NCBI GenBank assembly: GCA_910584685.1
Contig: CAJUAO010000008.1
Coordinates: 62,001 to 126,000, forward strand
Length of the DNA: 64,000 nucleotides
Direction of reading: 5' to 3'
Source: an uncultured Lachnospiraceae bacterium
GTDB taxonomy: Bacteria > Bacillota > Clostridia > Lachnospirales > Lachnospiraceae
The stretch's first letter is position 1. Every line of letters begins with the position of its first letter. The position numbers were made by a program, and so were the translations under genes. Below the pieces are notes generated by a model. That model ran no database searches and was not told the origin of the DNA. It worked only from the letters and a program-made list of their open reading frames with translations. Of the stretch, positions 34,439-43,439 are shown one piece after another.

Positions 34439-35110
34439 ATGAGCAGGCACAGTTTTTTTAAGGAGCAGGCAGCAGTCATTCGTGAGCGTGACCCTGCCAT
34501 AAAGTCCAACTGGGAGGTGTTTTTATATCCCTGCTACAGAGCCATAAAATCATATAGAAAAGCCCATAAGCAGTATCTTAAGGGACATTTTTTCAGGGCA
34601 AGGCTTATATCCCAGCGGGCGGCGAGAAAGACCGGCATAGAGATACATCCCGGGGCAAGGATTGGCAAAGGTTTTTTTATAGACCACGGTCACGGAGTGG
34701 TTATAGGGGAAACCACCGTCATAGGAGACAATGTTACCTTATATCAGGGAGTCACCCTTGGAGGTACAGGCAAGGAAACGGGAAAGCGTCATCCTACAAT
34801 AGAGGATAACGTTATGATTAGCGTGGGAGCAAAGGTGTTAGGTTCGTTTACCATAGGGGAAAACTCAAAGATAGGAGCAGGAAGCGTAGTATTAAGCGAG
34901 GTGCCTCCAAATTCAACGGTAGTGGGAGTGCCGGGCAGAGTGGTAAAGCAGGACAATGTCCGTATACCAAGAACAGATATGGACCAGGTTCATCTGCCGG
35001 ACCCGGTATATGCGGAGCTGGAAATGTTAAAGAAAGAAAATTCAAGGCTGAAAACTCATTTAGAGGAATACATCAGGGAGCAGGAAAGGAAAGAAAATGG
35101 AAATATATAA
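34439..35110 (+). CDS. cysE: Serine O-acetyltransferase
   Basis: 223 aa. It acetylates L-serine to O-acetylserine, the substrate for CysK (encoded at 41509). The left-handed beta-helix hexapeptides are clear: IHPGARIGKGFFIDHGHGVVIGE, DNVTLYQGVTLGGTGKETGKRHPTI, GAKVLGSF, with the catalytic HGHG. The C-terminal 40 residues form a charged helix. RBS GAGGTG lies before the ATG. The end overlaps cysS by 14 bases, indicating tight translational coupling. Confidence 0.95.
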   Translation: MSRHSFFKEQAAVIRERDPAIKSNWEVFLYPCYRAIKSYRKAHKQYLKGHFFRARLISQRAARKTGIEIHPGARIGKGFFIDHGHGVVIGETTVIGDNVTLYQGVTLGGTGKETGKRHPTIEDNVMISVGAKVLGSFTIGENSKIGAGSVVLSEVPPNSTVVGVPGRVVKQDNVRIPRTDMDQVHLPDPVYAELEMLKKENSRLKTHLEEYIREQERKENGNI

Positions 35111-36506
35111 CACACTGACAAAGAAGAAGGAAAAATTTGAGCCGAATGAGGAGGGAAAGGTAAAAATGTATACCTGCGGCCCTACCGTATATCATTTTGC
35201 ACATATCGGAAATCTTAGAAGCTACATTATGGAGGATGTACTGGAAAAATACTTAAGGTATGAGGGTTATGATGTTAAGCGGGTAATGAATATAACAGAC
35301 GTGGGACATCTTTCAAGCGACGCGGATACAGGTGAGGATAAAATGCTTAAGGGGGCAAAAAGAGAGCATAAGACCGTTATGGAAATAGCGAAGTTTTACA
35401 CAGACGCATTTTTTTCCGACTGCAAAAAGCTTAACATAAAGACGCCGGATGTGGTGGAGCCTGCCACAAACTGTATAGAAGAATTTATTCATATGATAGA
35501 GGAGCTTTTAAATAAGGGCTACGCATACGAGGCAGGGGGCAATATTTATTTTGATACGTCAAAGCTTAAGGAATATTACGTTCTTTCAAGCCATAATGAG
35601 GCAGATTTGCTGGAGGGAGTAAGAGATGACGTAGATGTGGATGAAAATAAAAGGAATAAGGCAGACTTTGTACTTTGGTTTACAAAATCAAAATTTGACG
35701 CTCAGGAGCTTAAGTGGGAGAGTCCGTGGGGCTTAGGCTATCCGGGCTGGCATATAGAGTGCTCCTGCATAAGCATGAAGCATTTAGGGGAATATCTTGA
35801 TATTCACTGTGGAGGCATTGACAATATATTTCCCCACCACACTAACGAGATTGCGCAAAGCGAGTCATATCTCGGACATAAGTGGTGTAATTACTGGTTC
35901 CATGTTCACCACTTAAATGACAGGTCAGGAAAAATGAGTAAGTCAAAGGGGGAGTTCCTTACGGTTTCCTTTATAGAGGGAAAGGGCTACAATCCTCTTG
36001 TCTACAGAATGTTCTGCCTCCAGTCCCATTACCGCAAGCCTTTGGAATTTGATTATGAGATAATGGACAATACAAAAACGGCGTATGAGAAGCTTAAGAA
36101 AAAAATAAGCGCTCTTACGGAAGACGGAGCTGTATCAAAGGATGAGCTTGACTTATACAGACGCAGATTTATTGAGGCGGTGGGAAATGATTTAAACACT
36201 GCCCTTGGACTTTCTCTTATATATGACGTTTTAAAGGCGGATATAAACGACGCCACAAAGCTTGCCATTATAAATGATTTTGACAGGGTATTATCTCTTG
36301 ACCTTACAAGGCCGGAGCCAAAGGAAGATACTTATTCCAATGTAACCGACGAGGAGCTTGCTTTTATAAACGATATGCTTGCAAGGCGGGCAGAGGCTAA
36401 GGCGGCTAAGGATTTTGCCACGGCGGATGCTATCAGGCAGGAGCTTCTTGATAAGGGCATAGCAATAAAGGATACAAGAGAAGGAGCAGTATGGGAGAGA
36501 GTTTAA
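35097..36506 (+). CDS. cysS: Cysteinyl-tRNA synthetase
   Basis: 469 aa class I synthetase. Zinc and HIGH motifs occur in TCGPTVYHFAHIGNLRS, the second zinc site in GWHIECS and GGIDNIFPHHTNEIAQSE, and the KMSKS loop in KMSKSKGEFLT. The C-terminal helical domain ends with the conserved ADAIRQELLDKGI...DTREG. It overlaps cysE at the start and mrnC at the end, the classic cysE-cysS-mrnC-rlmB arrangement of Firmicutes. Confidence 0.97.
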   Translation: MEIYNTLTKKKEKFEPNEEGKVKMYTCGPTVYHFAHIGNLRSYIMEDVLEKYLRYEGYDVKRVMNITDVGHLSSDADTGEDKMLKGAKREHKTVMEIAKFYTDAFFSDCKKLNIKTPDVVEPATNCIEEFIHMIEELLNKGYAYEAGGNIYFDTSKLKEYYVLSSHNEADLLEGVRDDVDVDENKRNKADFVLWFTKSKFDAQELKWESPWGLGYPGWHIECSCISMKHLGEYLDIHCGGIDNIFPHHTNEIAQSESYLGHKWCNYWFHVHHLNDRSGKMSKSKGEFLTVSFIEGKGYNPLVYRMFCLQSHYRKPLEFDYEIMDNTKTAYEKLKKKISALTEDGAVSKDELDLYRRRFIEAVGNDLNTALGLSLIYDVLKADINDATKLAIINDFDRVLSLDLTRPEPKEDTYSNVTDEELAFINDMLARRAEAKAAKDFATADAIRQELLDKGIAIKDTREGAVWERV

Positions 36507-36931
36507 ACTTTTTTGATTATATAACGGATTATCTTGAGACTGAGAGAGGTGAGGCGGGATTATACTCGCCTCTTACTCTTGCTTATATTGGAGACGGAAT
36601 ATATGAGATTATAATACGTACGTTTATAGTTACAAAATCAGGAAATGAACAGGTAAACAAGCTTCATAGAAAAAGCAGCAGCCTTGTAAAGGCGGAAACT
36701 CAGGCTAAGCTTATACATGCCATAATGGATGAGCTAAGCCCTGAGGAGGAAAAAATATATAAGCGGGGCAGAAATGCAAAATCCTTTACGTCGGCAAAAA
36801 ATGCATCTATAGGGGATTACAGAACGGCGACAGGCTTTGAGGCGCTGTGCGGGTACCTTTACATGAAGGGCGATATGGAAAGGCTGCTTTTCTTAGTTAA
36901 ATCAGGCTTAAGGAAGCTTGAAAAAATATAA
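36491..36931 (+). CDS. mrnC: Mini-ribonuclease 3
   Basis: 146 aa RNase III-like domain without the double-stranded RNA-binding domain; it trims 23S rRNA precursors in Bacillus. Conserved parts are LAYIGDGIYEIIIRTF, KLHRKSSSLVKAETQA, GRNAKSFTSAKNASIGDYRTATGFEALCGYLYM. It overlaps cysS by 16 bases and is followed directly by the rRNA methyltransferase RlmB, a coherent rRNA-maturation pair. Confidence 0.95.
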   Translation: MGESLNFFDYITDYLETERGEAGLYSPLTLAYIGDGIYEIIIRTFIVTKSGNEQVNKLHRKSSSLVKAETQAKLIHAIMDELSPEEEKIYKRGRNAKSFTSAKNASIGDYRTATGFEALCGYLYMKGDMERLLFLVKSGLRKLEKI

Positions 36932-36947
36932 AATAAAAGGAGCAGAT

Positions 36948-37703
36948 ATGAGATACGAGGAATTTACAATAGAGGGAAGAAATGCCGTAATGGAGGCATT
37001 CCGCTCCGGGAAAACCATAGACAGGCTGTTTATACAGGATGGCTGTCACGACGGGCCTGTAAACAGTATAATAAGAGAAGCAAAAAAGGCAGACACAATA
37101 ATAAATTATGTAAGCAAAGAGCGCCTTGACAAAATGTCAGAGACAGGAAAGCATCAGGGGGTAATAGCGTATGCCGCCGCATATGAATATGCAACCGTAG
37201 AGCAGATACTTGCTTTGGCAAGGGAAAAAAATGAGGAGCCCTTTATATTTATCCTTGATAATATAGAGGACCCGCATAATCTTGGGGCAATTATAAGAAC
37301 AGCTAATCTGGCAGGGGCTCATGGCGTCATTATACCAAAGAGACGTGCGTCAGGTTTAACGGCAACAGTGGCAAAAACCTCGGCGGGAGCGTTAAATTAT
37401 ACTCCCGTGGCAAAGGTTACAAATATAGGGGCTGCAATAGAGGAGCTTAAAAAGGAGGGAATGTGGTTTGTATGCGCCCATATGGACGGCGAGATTATGT
37501 ACAATTTAAACCTTACCGGCCCAATAGGACTTGTCATAGGAAATGAGGGCGGGGGCGTAAGCAGGCTTGTAAAGGAAAAGTGCGATTTTATCGCTTCCAT
37601 ACCTATGAAAGGAGATATTGATTCCCTTAACGCATCTGTGGCGGCAGGAGTTTTGGCCTATGAGGTGGTGAGACAAAAAATGTCGCTAAAATGCAATAAT
37701 TAA
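36948..37703 (+). CDS. rlmB: 23S rRNA 2'-O-methyltransferase (TrmH/SpoU family)
   Basis: 251 aa. The SPOUT methyltransferase motifs are visible: FILDNIEDPHNLGAIIRTA (motif 1), GLVIGNEGGGV (motif 2) and SIPMKGDIDSLNASVAAGVLAYE (motif 3). The N-terminal substrate-binding domain starts with FTIEGRNAVMEAFRSGK. The ATG at 36948 is preceded by AAAAGGAG; an upstream in-frame TTG at 36918 is inside mrnC without such a site. The family methylates G2251 of 23S rRNA. A strong terminator follows. Confidence 0.94.
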   Translation: MRYEEFTIEGRNAVMEAFRSGKTIDRLFIQDGCHDGPVNSIIREAKKADTIINYVSKERLDKMSETGKHQGVIAYAAAYEYATVEQILALAREKNEEPFIFILDNIEDPHNLGAIIRTANLAGAHGVIIPKRRASGLTATVAKTSAGALNYTPVAKVTNIGAAIEELKKEGMWFVCAHMDGEIMYNLNLTGPIGLVIGNEGGGVSRLVKEKCDFIASIPMKGDIDSLNASVAAGVLAYEVVRQKMSLKCNN

Positions 37704-37725
37704 TAGAAAAATTATATTGTAAGAT

Positions 37726-37770
37726 AACGCTTGTTAGTGTAATATATAAAAAACATTAACAAGCGTTTTT
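37726..37770 (+). terminator. Terminator of the cysE-cysS-mrnC-rlmB operon
   Basis: AACGCTTGTTAGTGT, an A/T loop, ACATTAACAAGCGTT followed by TTT: a 14-15 bp stem with one G-T pair. Confidence 0.92.
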
Positions 37771-37832
37771 GTTAATTGAGATGTATAAGGCGGTAATAAA
37801 AAACATATTTGTAAAGGAGGAATATTATAATA

Positions 37833-39368
37833 ATGAATATTTTGGAAAATGTAATTGAGCTTATAAATTATGGAGTAGAAAATTCTCTGATAGAAAAAGG
37901 CGACAAGTATTATATATTTAACAGATACATAAAAATCCTTAAGATACAGGATATAGACGAAACCTTTGAGGAAATAGAAGGGAAAGCTTTTAATGGAGAG
38001 GATTTACAAAGGCAAAAAACGAGAAAGCTTGAAGAAATATTAAGAGATATGCTTGACTACGCCGTGGAAAAAGGACTGATAGAGGAGGATACCGTAACCT
38101 TAAGGGATTTATTTGATACAGAGCTTATGGCAGTGATGGTATCAAAGCCTTCGGAGATAGCAAGGGAGTTTTATGAAAGATATAAGGAGTCGCCCCGAAA
38201 GGCAACGGAGTATTACTTTGATTTAAGCAGGGCAACAGATTATATAAGGACATACAGAGTGGCTAAGGATATGAAGTGGGTAACGGCCTCAGAGTATGGG
38301 GATATGGATATTACCATAAATCTTTCAAAGCCCGAGAAGGACCCAAAGGCTATAGCAGCCGCAAAAAATGCCGTAAATACCTCGTATCCGAAATGCCAGC
38401 TATGTTATGAAAATGAGGGATATGAGGGAAGATTAAATCATCCTGCAAGGGGAAACCACCGTATTATACCAATTACCATACAGGGCGCAGACTGGGGCTT
38501 TCAGTATTCTCCGTATGTATACTACAATGAGCATTGTATAGTTTTTAATAAAAAGCATATACCTATGAGGATTGATGAAAACGTATGGGGAAAGCTTTTT
38601 GATTTTGTTAAGCTGTTTCCACATTATTTTGTAGGTTCTAACGCAGACCTGCCTATTGTGGGAGGCTCAATACTTACCCATGAGCATTTTCAGGGAGGAC
38701 ATTATGAGTTTGCCATGGCAAGGGCGGAGATTGAAAGGACATATGTTATAAAGAACTTTGAGGATGTGGAATGCGGCATACTTCACTGGCCTTTGTCGGT
38801 TATACGTCTAAGGGGCGCTGATACAGACAGGATAGGTCTTTTGGCAACCCATATACTTAACACATGGAGAGGCTATACGGATGAGGAGGCCTTTATATTT
38901 GCCGAGACGGACGGAGAGCCCCACAATACAATTACTCCTATAGCAAGAAAAAGAGGAGATATTTATGAGCTTGACCTTGCCCTTAGAAATAACATAACAA
39001 CAAGTGAGCATCCTTTGGGAGTATTTCATCCTCACGGAGATTTACACCATATAAAGAAGGAAAATATAGGGCTTATAGAGGTAATGGGTCTGGCGGTGCT
39101 TCCTTCAAGGCTTAAAGACGAGCTTTCCATGGTGGCAGACGCATTGGCAGAGGGAAGGGATGTAAGCAGTATTAAAGAAATAGCTTCCCACGGACAGTGG
39201 GCTGACAGCTTTAAGAAGAACTACGACCATATAGACAGGGAAAATGCCTTTGATATAGTAAAGGCCGAGACAGGCAAGGTATTCGTCAAAGTCCTTGAGG
39301 ACGCCGGTGTTTATAAATGCAATAAAGCCGGAAGGGAGAATTTTGAAAGATTTATAAAAGCTTTATAA
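37833..39368 (+). CDS. galT: UDP-glucose--hexose-1-phosphate uridylyltransferase (class II GalT)
   Basis: 511 aa, the long Firmicute-type GalT of the Leloir pathway, converting galactose-1-phosphate with UDP-glucose. Landmarks: YPKCQLCYENEGYEGRLNHPARGNHRIIPI, WGFQYSPYVYYNEHCIVF, the GGSILTHEHFQGG segment and late FHPHGDLHHIKKENIGLIEVMG. Full length. RBS AAGGAGG lies about 12 bases before the ATG. galK and galE are not adjacent. Confidence 0.95.
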   Translation: MNILENVIELINYGVENSLIEKGDKYYIFNRYIKILKIQDIDETFEEIEGKAFNGEDLQRQKTRKLEEILRDMLDYAVEKGLIEEDTVTLRDLFDTELMAVMVSKPSEIAREFYERYKESPRKATEYYFDLSRATDYIRTYRVAKDMKWVTASEYGDMDITINLSKPEKDPKAIAAAKNAVNTSYPKCQLCYENEGYEGRLNHPARGNHRIIPITIQGADWGFQYSPYVYYNEHCIVFNKKHIPMRIDENVWGKLFDFVKLFPHYFVGSNADLPIVGGSILTHEHFQGGHYEFAMARAEIERTYVIKNFEDVECGILHWPLSVIRLRGADTDRIGLLATHILNTWRGYTDEEAFIFAETDGEPHNTITPIARKRGDIYELDLALRNNITTSEHPLGVFHPHGDLHHIKKENIGLIEVMGLAVLPSRLKDELSMVADALAEGRDVSSIKEIASHGQWADSFKKNYDHIDRENAFDIVKAETGKVFVKVLEDAGVYKCNKAGRENFERFIKAL

Positions 39369-39538
39369 ATTGCTATATAAAAGCATTTTGAAAGCTTTAT
39401 AAGCATTATAAATATTATACAGGAGCGGTTATTTTATAATAAGAAAGCTCTACAAATTCAGCTCTGCCGGATAAAATTCAAAAAATGAATTTGAAAGTTA
39501 AAATAACATTTTTATATAGTAGAAAGGATGGTATTATT

Positions 39539-40477
39539 ATGGAATACGGAGGATATTTATTTGTACATTTTACGGGAGAAAGCGAGGCAGGAGAGCAGAT
39601 ATACTTTAGTGTAAGTAAGGACGGGCTTCATTGGACAGACTTAAATAACGGCCAGCCTGTAATTACGTCAAAGATATGTGAGATGGGAGTTAGGGACCCG
39701 TTTATTCTTAGAAATAGGCTGGACAATAGGTTTTATATTATATCGACAGACCTTAGGATAGCATCCGGCAAGGGCTGGGGCGTAGCGCAGTACGAGGGCA
39801 GCAGAAATCTTATGGTATGCTCTTCAGAAAATCTTACGGACTGGACAGAGATAGAGGCTGTGGAGGTAGGCATAGACGGCGCAGGCTGTGTTTGGGCGCC
39901 GGAGGCAGTATATGATGAGAAAAAAGGCGAGTACCTTGTATTTTGGGCGTCTATGGTTAAAAATGACGGGGATAGTGAGCATAAGCAGCGTATTTACAGC
40001 TCGTACACAAAGAACTTTAAGGATTTCAGCAGGCCGGAGCTTTATATTGAGAGGGAAAATCATGTGATAGATACTACTATCTTAGAGTGGAAGGGAGTAT
40101 ATTACAGATTTTCAAAGGATGAGACTACAAAAAACATAATAGCAGATAAAAGTGAAAACGTAAAGGAAGGGCCTTTTATAAGGCTTAACTGTCCGAATGT
40201 GGAAAGCATTTTTGGCGTTGAGGGCCCGGAAGGCTTTAAGTTTAATGACAGAGAGGAATGGTGCCTGATGGTGGACAGATTTGCAGAGGGAAAGGGTTAT
40301 CTGCCTTTGGTTACAAGGGATATGTCGTCAGGTGAATTCAGAGTGCTTGAGCCGGAGGAATATGATATGGGCATGACAAAGAAGCGTCACGGCTCAGTGC
40401 TTAATATAACCGCAGAGGAATATGACAGACTGGCAGCTAAGTATGGCATAAAGGAAGTTTTAATAAATAACAGATAA
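39539..40477 (+). CDS. Glycoside hydrolase family 43-like protein
   Basis: 312 aa, cytoplasmic (no signal peptide). Five-bladed beta-propeller pattern: LFVHFTGESEAGEQIYFSVSKDGLHW, MGVRDPFILRN (catalytic-type Asp), GCVWAPEAVYDEKKGEYLVFWAS, VIDTTILEWKGVYYRFSKDE and GVEGPEGFKF (Glu). This is typical of GH43 arabinosidase/xylosidase-like enzymes. The ATG at 39539 follows GAAAGGATGG; an upstream in-frame ATG at 39485 has no ribosome site. An AraC regulator follows 38 bases later, suggesting a small plant-oligosaccharide unit. Confidence 0.88.
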   Translation: MEYGGYLFVHFTGESEAGEQIYFSVSKDGLHWTDLNNGQPVITSKICEMGVRDPFILRNRLDNRFYIISTDLRIASGKGWGVAQYEGSRNLMVCSSENLTDWTEIEAVEVGIDGAGCVWAPEAVYDEKKGEYLVFWASMVKNDGDSEHKQRIYSSYTKNFKDFSRPELYIERENHVIDTTILEWKGVYYRFSKDETTKNIIADKSENVKEGPFIRLNCPNVESIFGVEGPEGFKFNDREEWCLMVDRFAEGKGYLPLVTRDMSSGEFRVLEPEEYDMGMTKKRHGSVLNITAEEYDRLAAKYGIKEVLINNR

Positions 40478-40515
40478 TAAACCGGCAAAAGAAGGATTGA
40501 TGAACAGGAGAATTT

Positions 40516-41409
40516 ATGTCATATTACAAGCTTAAGGCAGGAACGCTGCCATGTATAAGTCTTATAGGTCTGGTAACAATACATCCGCCATACATTCATT
40601 TGAGGCGTCAGCTTGACGAATATGTAATGTATATAATTGTAAGCGGCGAAATGTACCTTAAGGAAAATAATACGGAATATATATTAAGGCAGAATGACGT
40701 TATAATATTAAGTCCTGAATATGAGCATTTTGGCACAAGAGCTGCGGAGTGCGAATATTATTATATTCATTTTAAGGGAGAAATAAAAGAGCTTAGGGAT
40801 GAAAATGTTCAGGAGGAAATTATTTCAGAAAGATTTTTGTCTTTAAAAAATGATGAGGAAAAAAATTTAAGAAATAAGGATATTATTCTGCCTAATTACT
40901 ATCATTTCAGTACGGCGGCGTCTGTTATTAATCTTATATGCAAGGCGGGAGACATAATATCGGCAGGCAATGACAAAAGAGAGTACTATGCCGTAAAGAC
41001 TGATTGTATGCTTCTTGAAATGCTTATAGATTACACCCGTTCCTATATATCAGAGCTGCTGTTTGAGACAAAGACGTCATCCACAAAGGCGTCAAGAAAG
41101 GTATTTGATTTGCTTAATTATTTTAACAGCTACTATATGGAGGAGATTTCAGGAGATTCCATAGAGGAGCTTCTGGGCTGCAACTTTGATTATCTTAACA
41201 GAGTTTTTAAGCAGGCCACGGGAAAAACCATATTTAATTATTTAAATGAGCTTAGAATAATAAAGGCAAAGCAGTTTCTTGAAAACGGACTTCACTCAAT
41301 AAGCGACGTAGCGGAAATGACAGGATTTAACGACGTATATTATTTTTCTAAGGTATTTAAAAAATATGCGGGAACAACGCCGGGGAAGTATAGTAAGTCA
41401 GTGCTGTAA
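40516..41409 (+). CDS. AraC family transcriptional regulator
   Basis: 297 aa. An N-terminal cupin-like sensing domain (about 20-110, with YVMYIIVSGEMYLKENNTEY and HFKGEI) is joined to a C-terminal double helix-turn-helix (about 195-295): LLGCNFDYLNRVFKQATGKTIFNYLNELRIIKAKQFL and ISDVAEMTGFNDVYYFSKVFKKYAGTTPGKYS. It probably senses a sugar and controls the adjacent GH43 gene, an inference from position. Confidence 0.92.
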   Translation: MSYYKLKAGTLPCISLIGLVTIHPPYIHLRRQLDEYVMYIIVSGEMYLKENNTEYILRQNDVIILSPEYEHFGTRAAECEYYYIHFKGEIKELRDENVQEEIISERFLSLKNDEEKNLRNKDIILPNYYHFSTAASVINLICKAGDIISAGNDKREYYAVKTDCMLLEMLIDYTRSYISELLFETKTSSTKASRKVFDLLNYFNSYYMEEISGDSIEELLGCNFDYLNRVFKQATGKTIFNYLNELRIIKAKQFLENGLHSISDVAEMTGFNDVYYFSKVFKKYAGTTPGKYSKSVL

Positions 41410-41426
41410 AAAAATGTAAAAACCTA

Positions 41427-41455
41427 TTGACATAGTGGAGCTTTGGCACTATAAT
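41427..41455 (+). promoter_or_regulatory. Consensus promoter of cysK
   Basis: TTGACA (41427-41432), 17 bases, TATAAT (41450-41455): a perfect sigma-A promoter 54 bases before the cysK start. Confidence 0.9.
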
Positions 41456-41488
41456 CCTATACATACTAATCCTATATAAATAGTAGGA
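41452..41488 (+). promoter_or_regulatory. Operator-like repeat at the cysK promoter
   Basis: TAATCCTATA occurs twice in direct orientation with 15-base spacing (41452-41461 and 41467-41476), the first copy overlapping the -10 box, and an inverted TAGTAGGA follows (41481-41488). Such a strong promoter covered by repeats suggests repression. A cysteine-responsive repressor of the CymR type is plausible but not shown. Confidence 0.5.
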
Positions 41489-41508
41489 AAAAAGAAAGGA
41501 TGAGGATT

Positions 41509-42447
41509 ATGTCAGATATAAAGGAAAGCGCGTCAGAATTAATAGGAGGAACTCCTATGCTTAAGCTTAACAATTATCAGAAAAAGGCAGGAATTAAGGA
41601 TACGGTTATACTGGCAAAGCTTGAATATTTAAATATGTCAGGCTCAGTAAAGGACAGAATAGCTCTGTCAATGATAGAGGAGGCAGAGAAAAAGGGAGAG
41701 CTTAAGCCGGGAGCAACTATTATTGAGCCTACAAGCGGAAATACAGGTATCGGCATTGCAGCGGTTGCTGCGGCAAAGGGCTACAGGGCAATACTTACCC
41801 TGCCGGATACAATGAGCGTTGAGAGAAGAAATCTTCTTAAGGCATACGGAGCAGAGCTTGTACTTACAGAGGGCGCAAAGGGAATGAAAGGAGCTATAGA
41901 AAAGGCTGAGGAATTAAAAAAGGAGATTGAAGGAGCAGTCATATTGGGACAGTTTGTAAATCCTGCCAATCCGAAGGCCCACAGGGAAACCACAGGCCCT
42001 GAAATCTGGGAGCAGACAGACGGAAGGGTGGATATTTTTGTGGCAGGTGTCGGCACAGGCGGTACTATCACAGGAGTAGGCGAATATTTAAAGTCAAAAA
42101 ACCCTGATGTAAGGATTGTAGCGGTAGAGCCTGCGTCAAGTCCTGTTCTTTCCGGAGGAGCGCCGGGAGCCCACAAGCTTCAGGGAATTGGAGCAGGCTT
42201 CGTACCGGAAGCGCTTAACACAGGTATATATGATGAAATTATTACTATAGAAAACGAGGATGCATTTACAGAGGGTAGGGCGTTTGCTACCAGCGAGGGA
42301 ATACTGGTAGGCATATCGTCAGGAGCCGCCCTTAAGGCAGCTTCCATATTGGCGGCAAGGCCTGAAAACAAGGGAAAGACTATAGTAGCGCTGCTTCCGG
42401 ACTCAGGGGACAGATATCTTTCTACGCCGTTGTTTTCGGAGGGGTAG
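41509..42447 (+). CDS. cysK: Cysteine synthase A (O-acetylserine sulfhydrylase)
   Basis: About 312 aa PLP enzyme making cysteine from O-acetylserine and sulfide. The PLP lysine sits in MSGSVKDRIA, with the EPTSGNTGIG loop, GVGTGGTITGVGEYLK phosphate-binding turn and LPDSGDRYLST at the end. The ATG at 41509 is preferred over that at 41500 because GGATGAGG precedes it at a proper distance. Its substrate is made by CysE (34439). Two giant-hairpin repeats lie downstream. Confidence 0.95.
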   Translation: MSDIKESASELIGGTPMLKLNNYQKKAGIKDTVILAKLEYLNMSGSVKDRIALSMIEEAEKKGELKPGATIIEPTSGNTGIGIAAVAAAKGYRAILTLPDTMSVERRNLLKAYGAELVLTEGAKGMKGAIEKAEELKKEIEGAVILGQFVNPANPKAHRETTGPEIWEQTDGRVDIFVAGVGTGGTITGVGEYLKSKNPDVRIVAVEPASSPVLSGGAPGAHKLQGIGAGFVPEALNTGIYDEIITIENEDAFTEGRAFATSEGILVGISSGAALKAASILAARPENKGKTIVALLPDSGDRYLSTPLFSEG

Positions 42448-42497
42448 AAAAATATTAATTTGTATGTTTGAAATATGTTTTTCCTCACATGGAGTCC

Positions 42498-42805
42498 GGG
42501 TATGTCCCATTAACAGGCTTTAAGCGGCGGAACGGGCTAGAGCAGACAGCTGAATATAATTTTTTTAAAGCTTCGAAACAGGGAAGAAATTCTATCAAGG
42601 AAATACCGCCACCTCCTAAGCTTCGGGTGTAACTCGGAAAGGGCTAAAAAGCAGCCCTTTCCTCAGACAGACACCCTACGCTAAGAAGCTGGCGGTATTC
42701 CCTTGATGAATTTCTAACCCTGTTCCTCAATGCTTTAAAAAAATTATATTCAGCTGTCTGCTCTAGCCCGTTCCGCCGCTTAAAGCCTGTTAATGGGACA
42801 TACCC
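42498..42805 (+). repeat. Giant-hairpin repeat element, copy 3 (perfect arms)
   Basis: 308 bp. Outer arms 42498-42571 and 42732-42805 are complementary over 74 of 74 positions. The first 22 bases equal copy 1, but the next part of the arm is a different sequence, and it is still perfectly matched on the other side. In the core, GGGTGT/ACACCC replaces GAGCGT/ACGCTC of copy 1, and GGAAAGGGCT/AGCCCTTTCC replaces GCAAGGGGCT/AGCCCCCTGC, so pairing is kept. It has the same orientation as copy 1. Confidence 0.95.
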
Positions 42806-43110
42806 TCATTTATATACTGTAAGGTGAAAGAAAACTTGTGTTTATTTTAGTGTTATAAAAGTGCAGTAGTCAGAAAGTGGTTAATTCTGATATTTGCATT
42901 TATTTTGTTTAAATATGACAGAGATTAAATATATTTGAATTAAATTAATTTTATTTATTCTCCAAAAAATTTGAAGGATGCAGGAGTATAATTATAGTGA
43001 GTACCAGCAAATTTATATCTATCTAATCATGAATGTTGTATTTTTATTGATACGCCATCCACTTGAATTTTTTATAGAATTAATATATGAAAAGTACTTT
43101 CTCCCAATGA
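42806..43110. other. Spacer between repeat copies 3 and 4
   Basis: About 300 AT-rich bases with no credible gene, tRNA or further repeat. No open frame with a ribosome site was seen on either strand. The left edge carries the CCCTCATT flank seen after copy 1 and, inverted, before copy 4. Confidence 0.6.
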
Positions 43111-43439
43111 GGGGCTTAAGAATAAATGGAGTATAAGACCTTAGGACGGTGGCGGGGACAGGGTGCGTCAGGGAGTTATATATATTTTTTAAAGCATTGA
43201 GAAAAGTGTTAGAAATTCATCAACGGAATACCGTCAGCTTCTTAGCGTAGAGCGTCTGTCTGAGTAAGGGGCTGCTTTTTAGCCCCTTGCGAGTTACGCT
43301 CGCAGCTTAGAAGGTGGCGGTATTTCGTTGATAGAATTTCTTACTCTTTTCGAAGCTTTAAAAAATATATATAACTCCCTGACGCACCCTGTCCCCGCCA
43401 CCGTCCTAAGGTCTTATACTCCATTTATTCTTATGCCCC
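43111..43439 (-). repeat. Giant-hairpin repeat element, copy 4 (inverted)
   Basis: 329 bp, core in opposite orientation to copies 1-3. Outer arms 43111-43195 and 43355-43439 match over 85 positions with 1 mismatch. Their sequence is almost unrelated to that of copies 1 and 3 except for the TTTTTTAAAGC end next to the core. The core helix uses GAGCGT/ACGCTC. The right flank (CCCCGGACTACATGCGAGGAAC) is the reverse form of the left flank of copies 1-3. It lies before hslO, whose gene converges with cysK. Confidence 0.95.
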
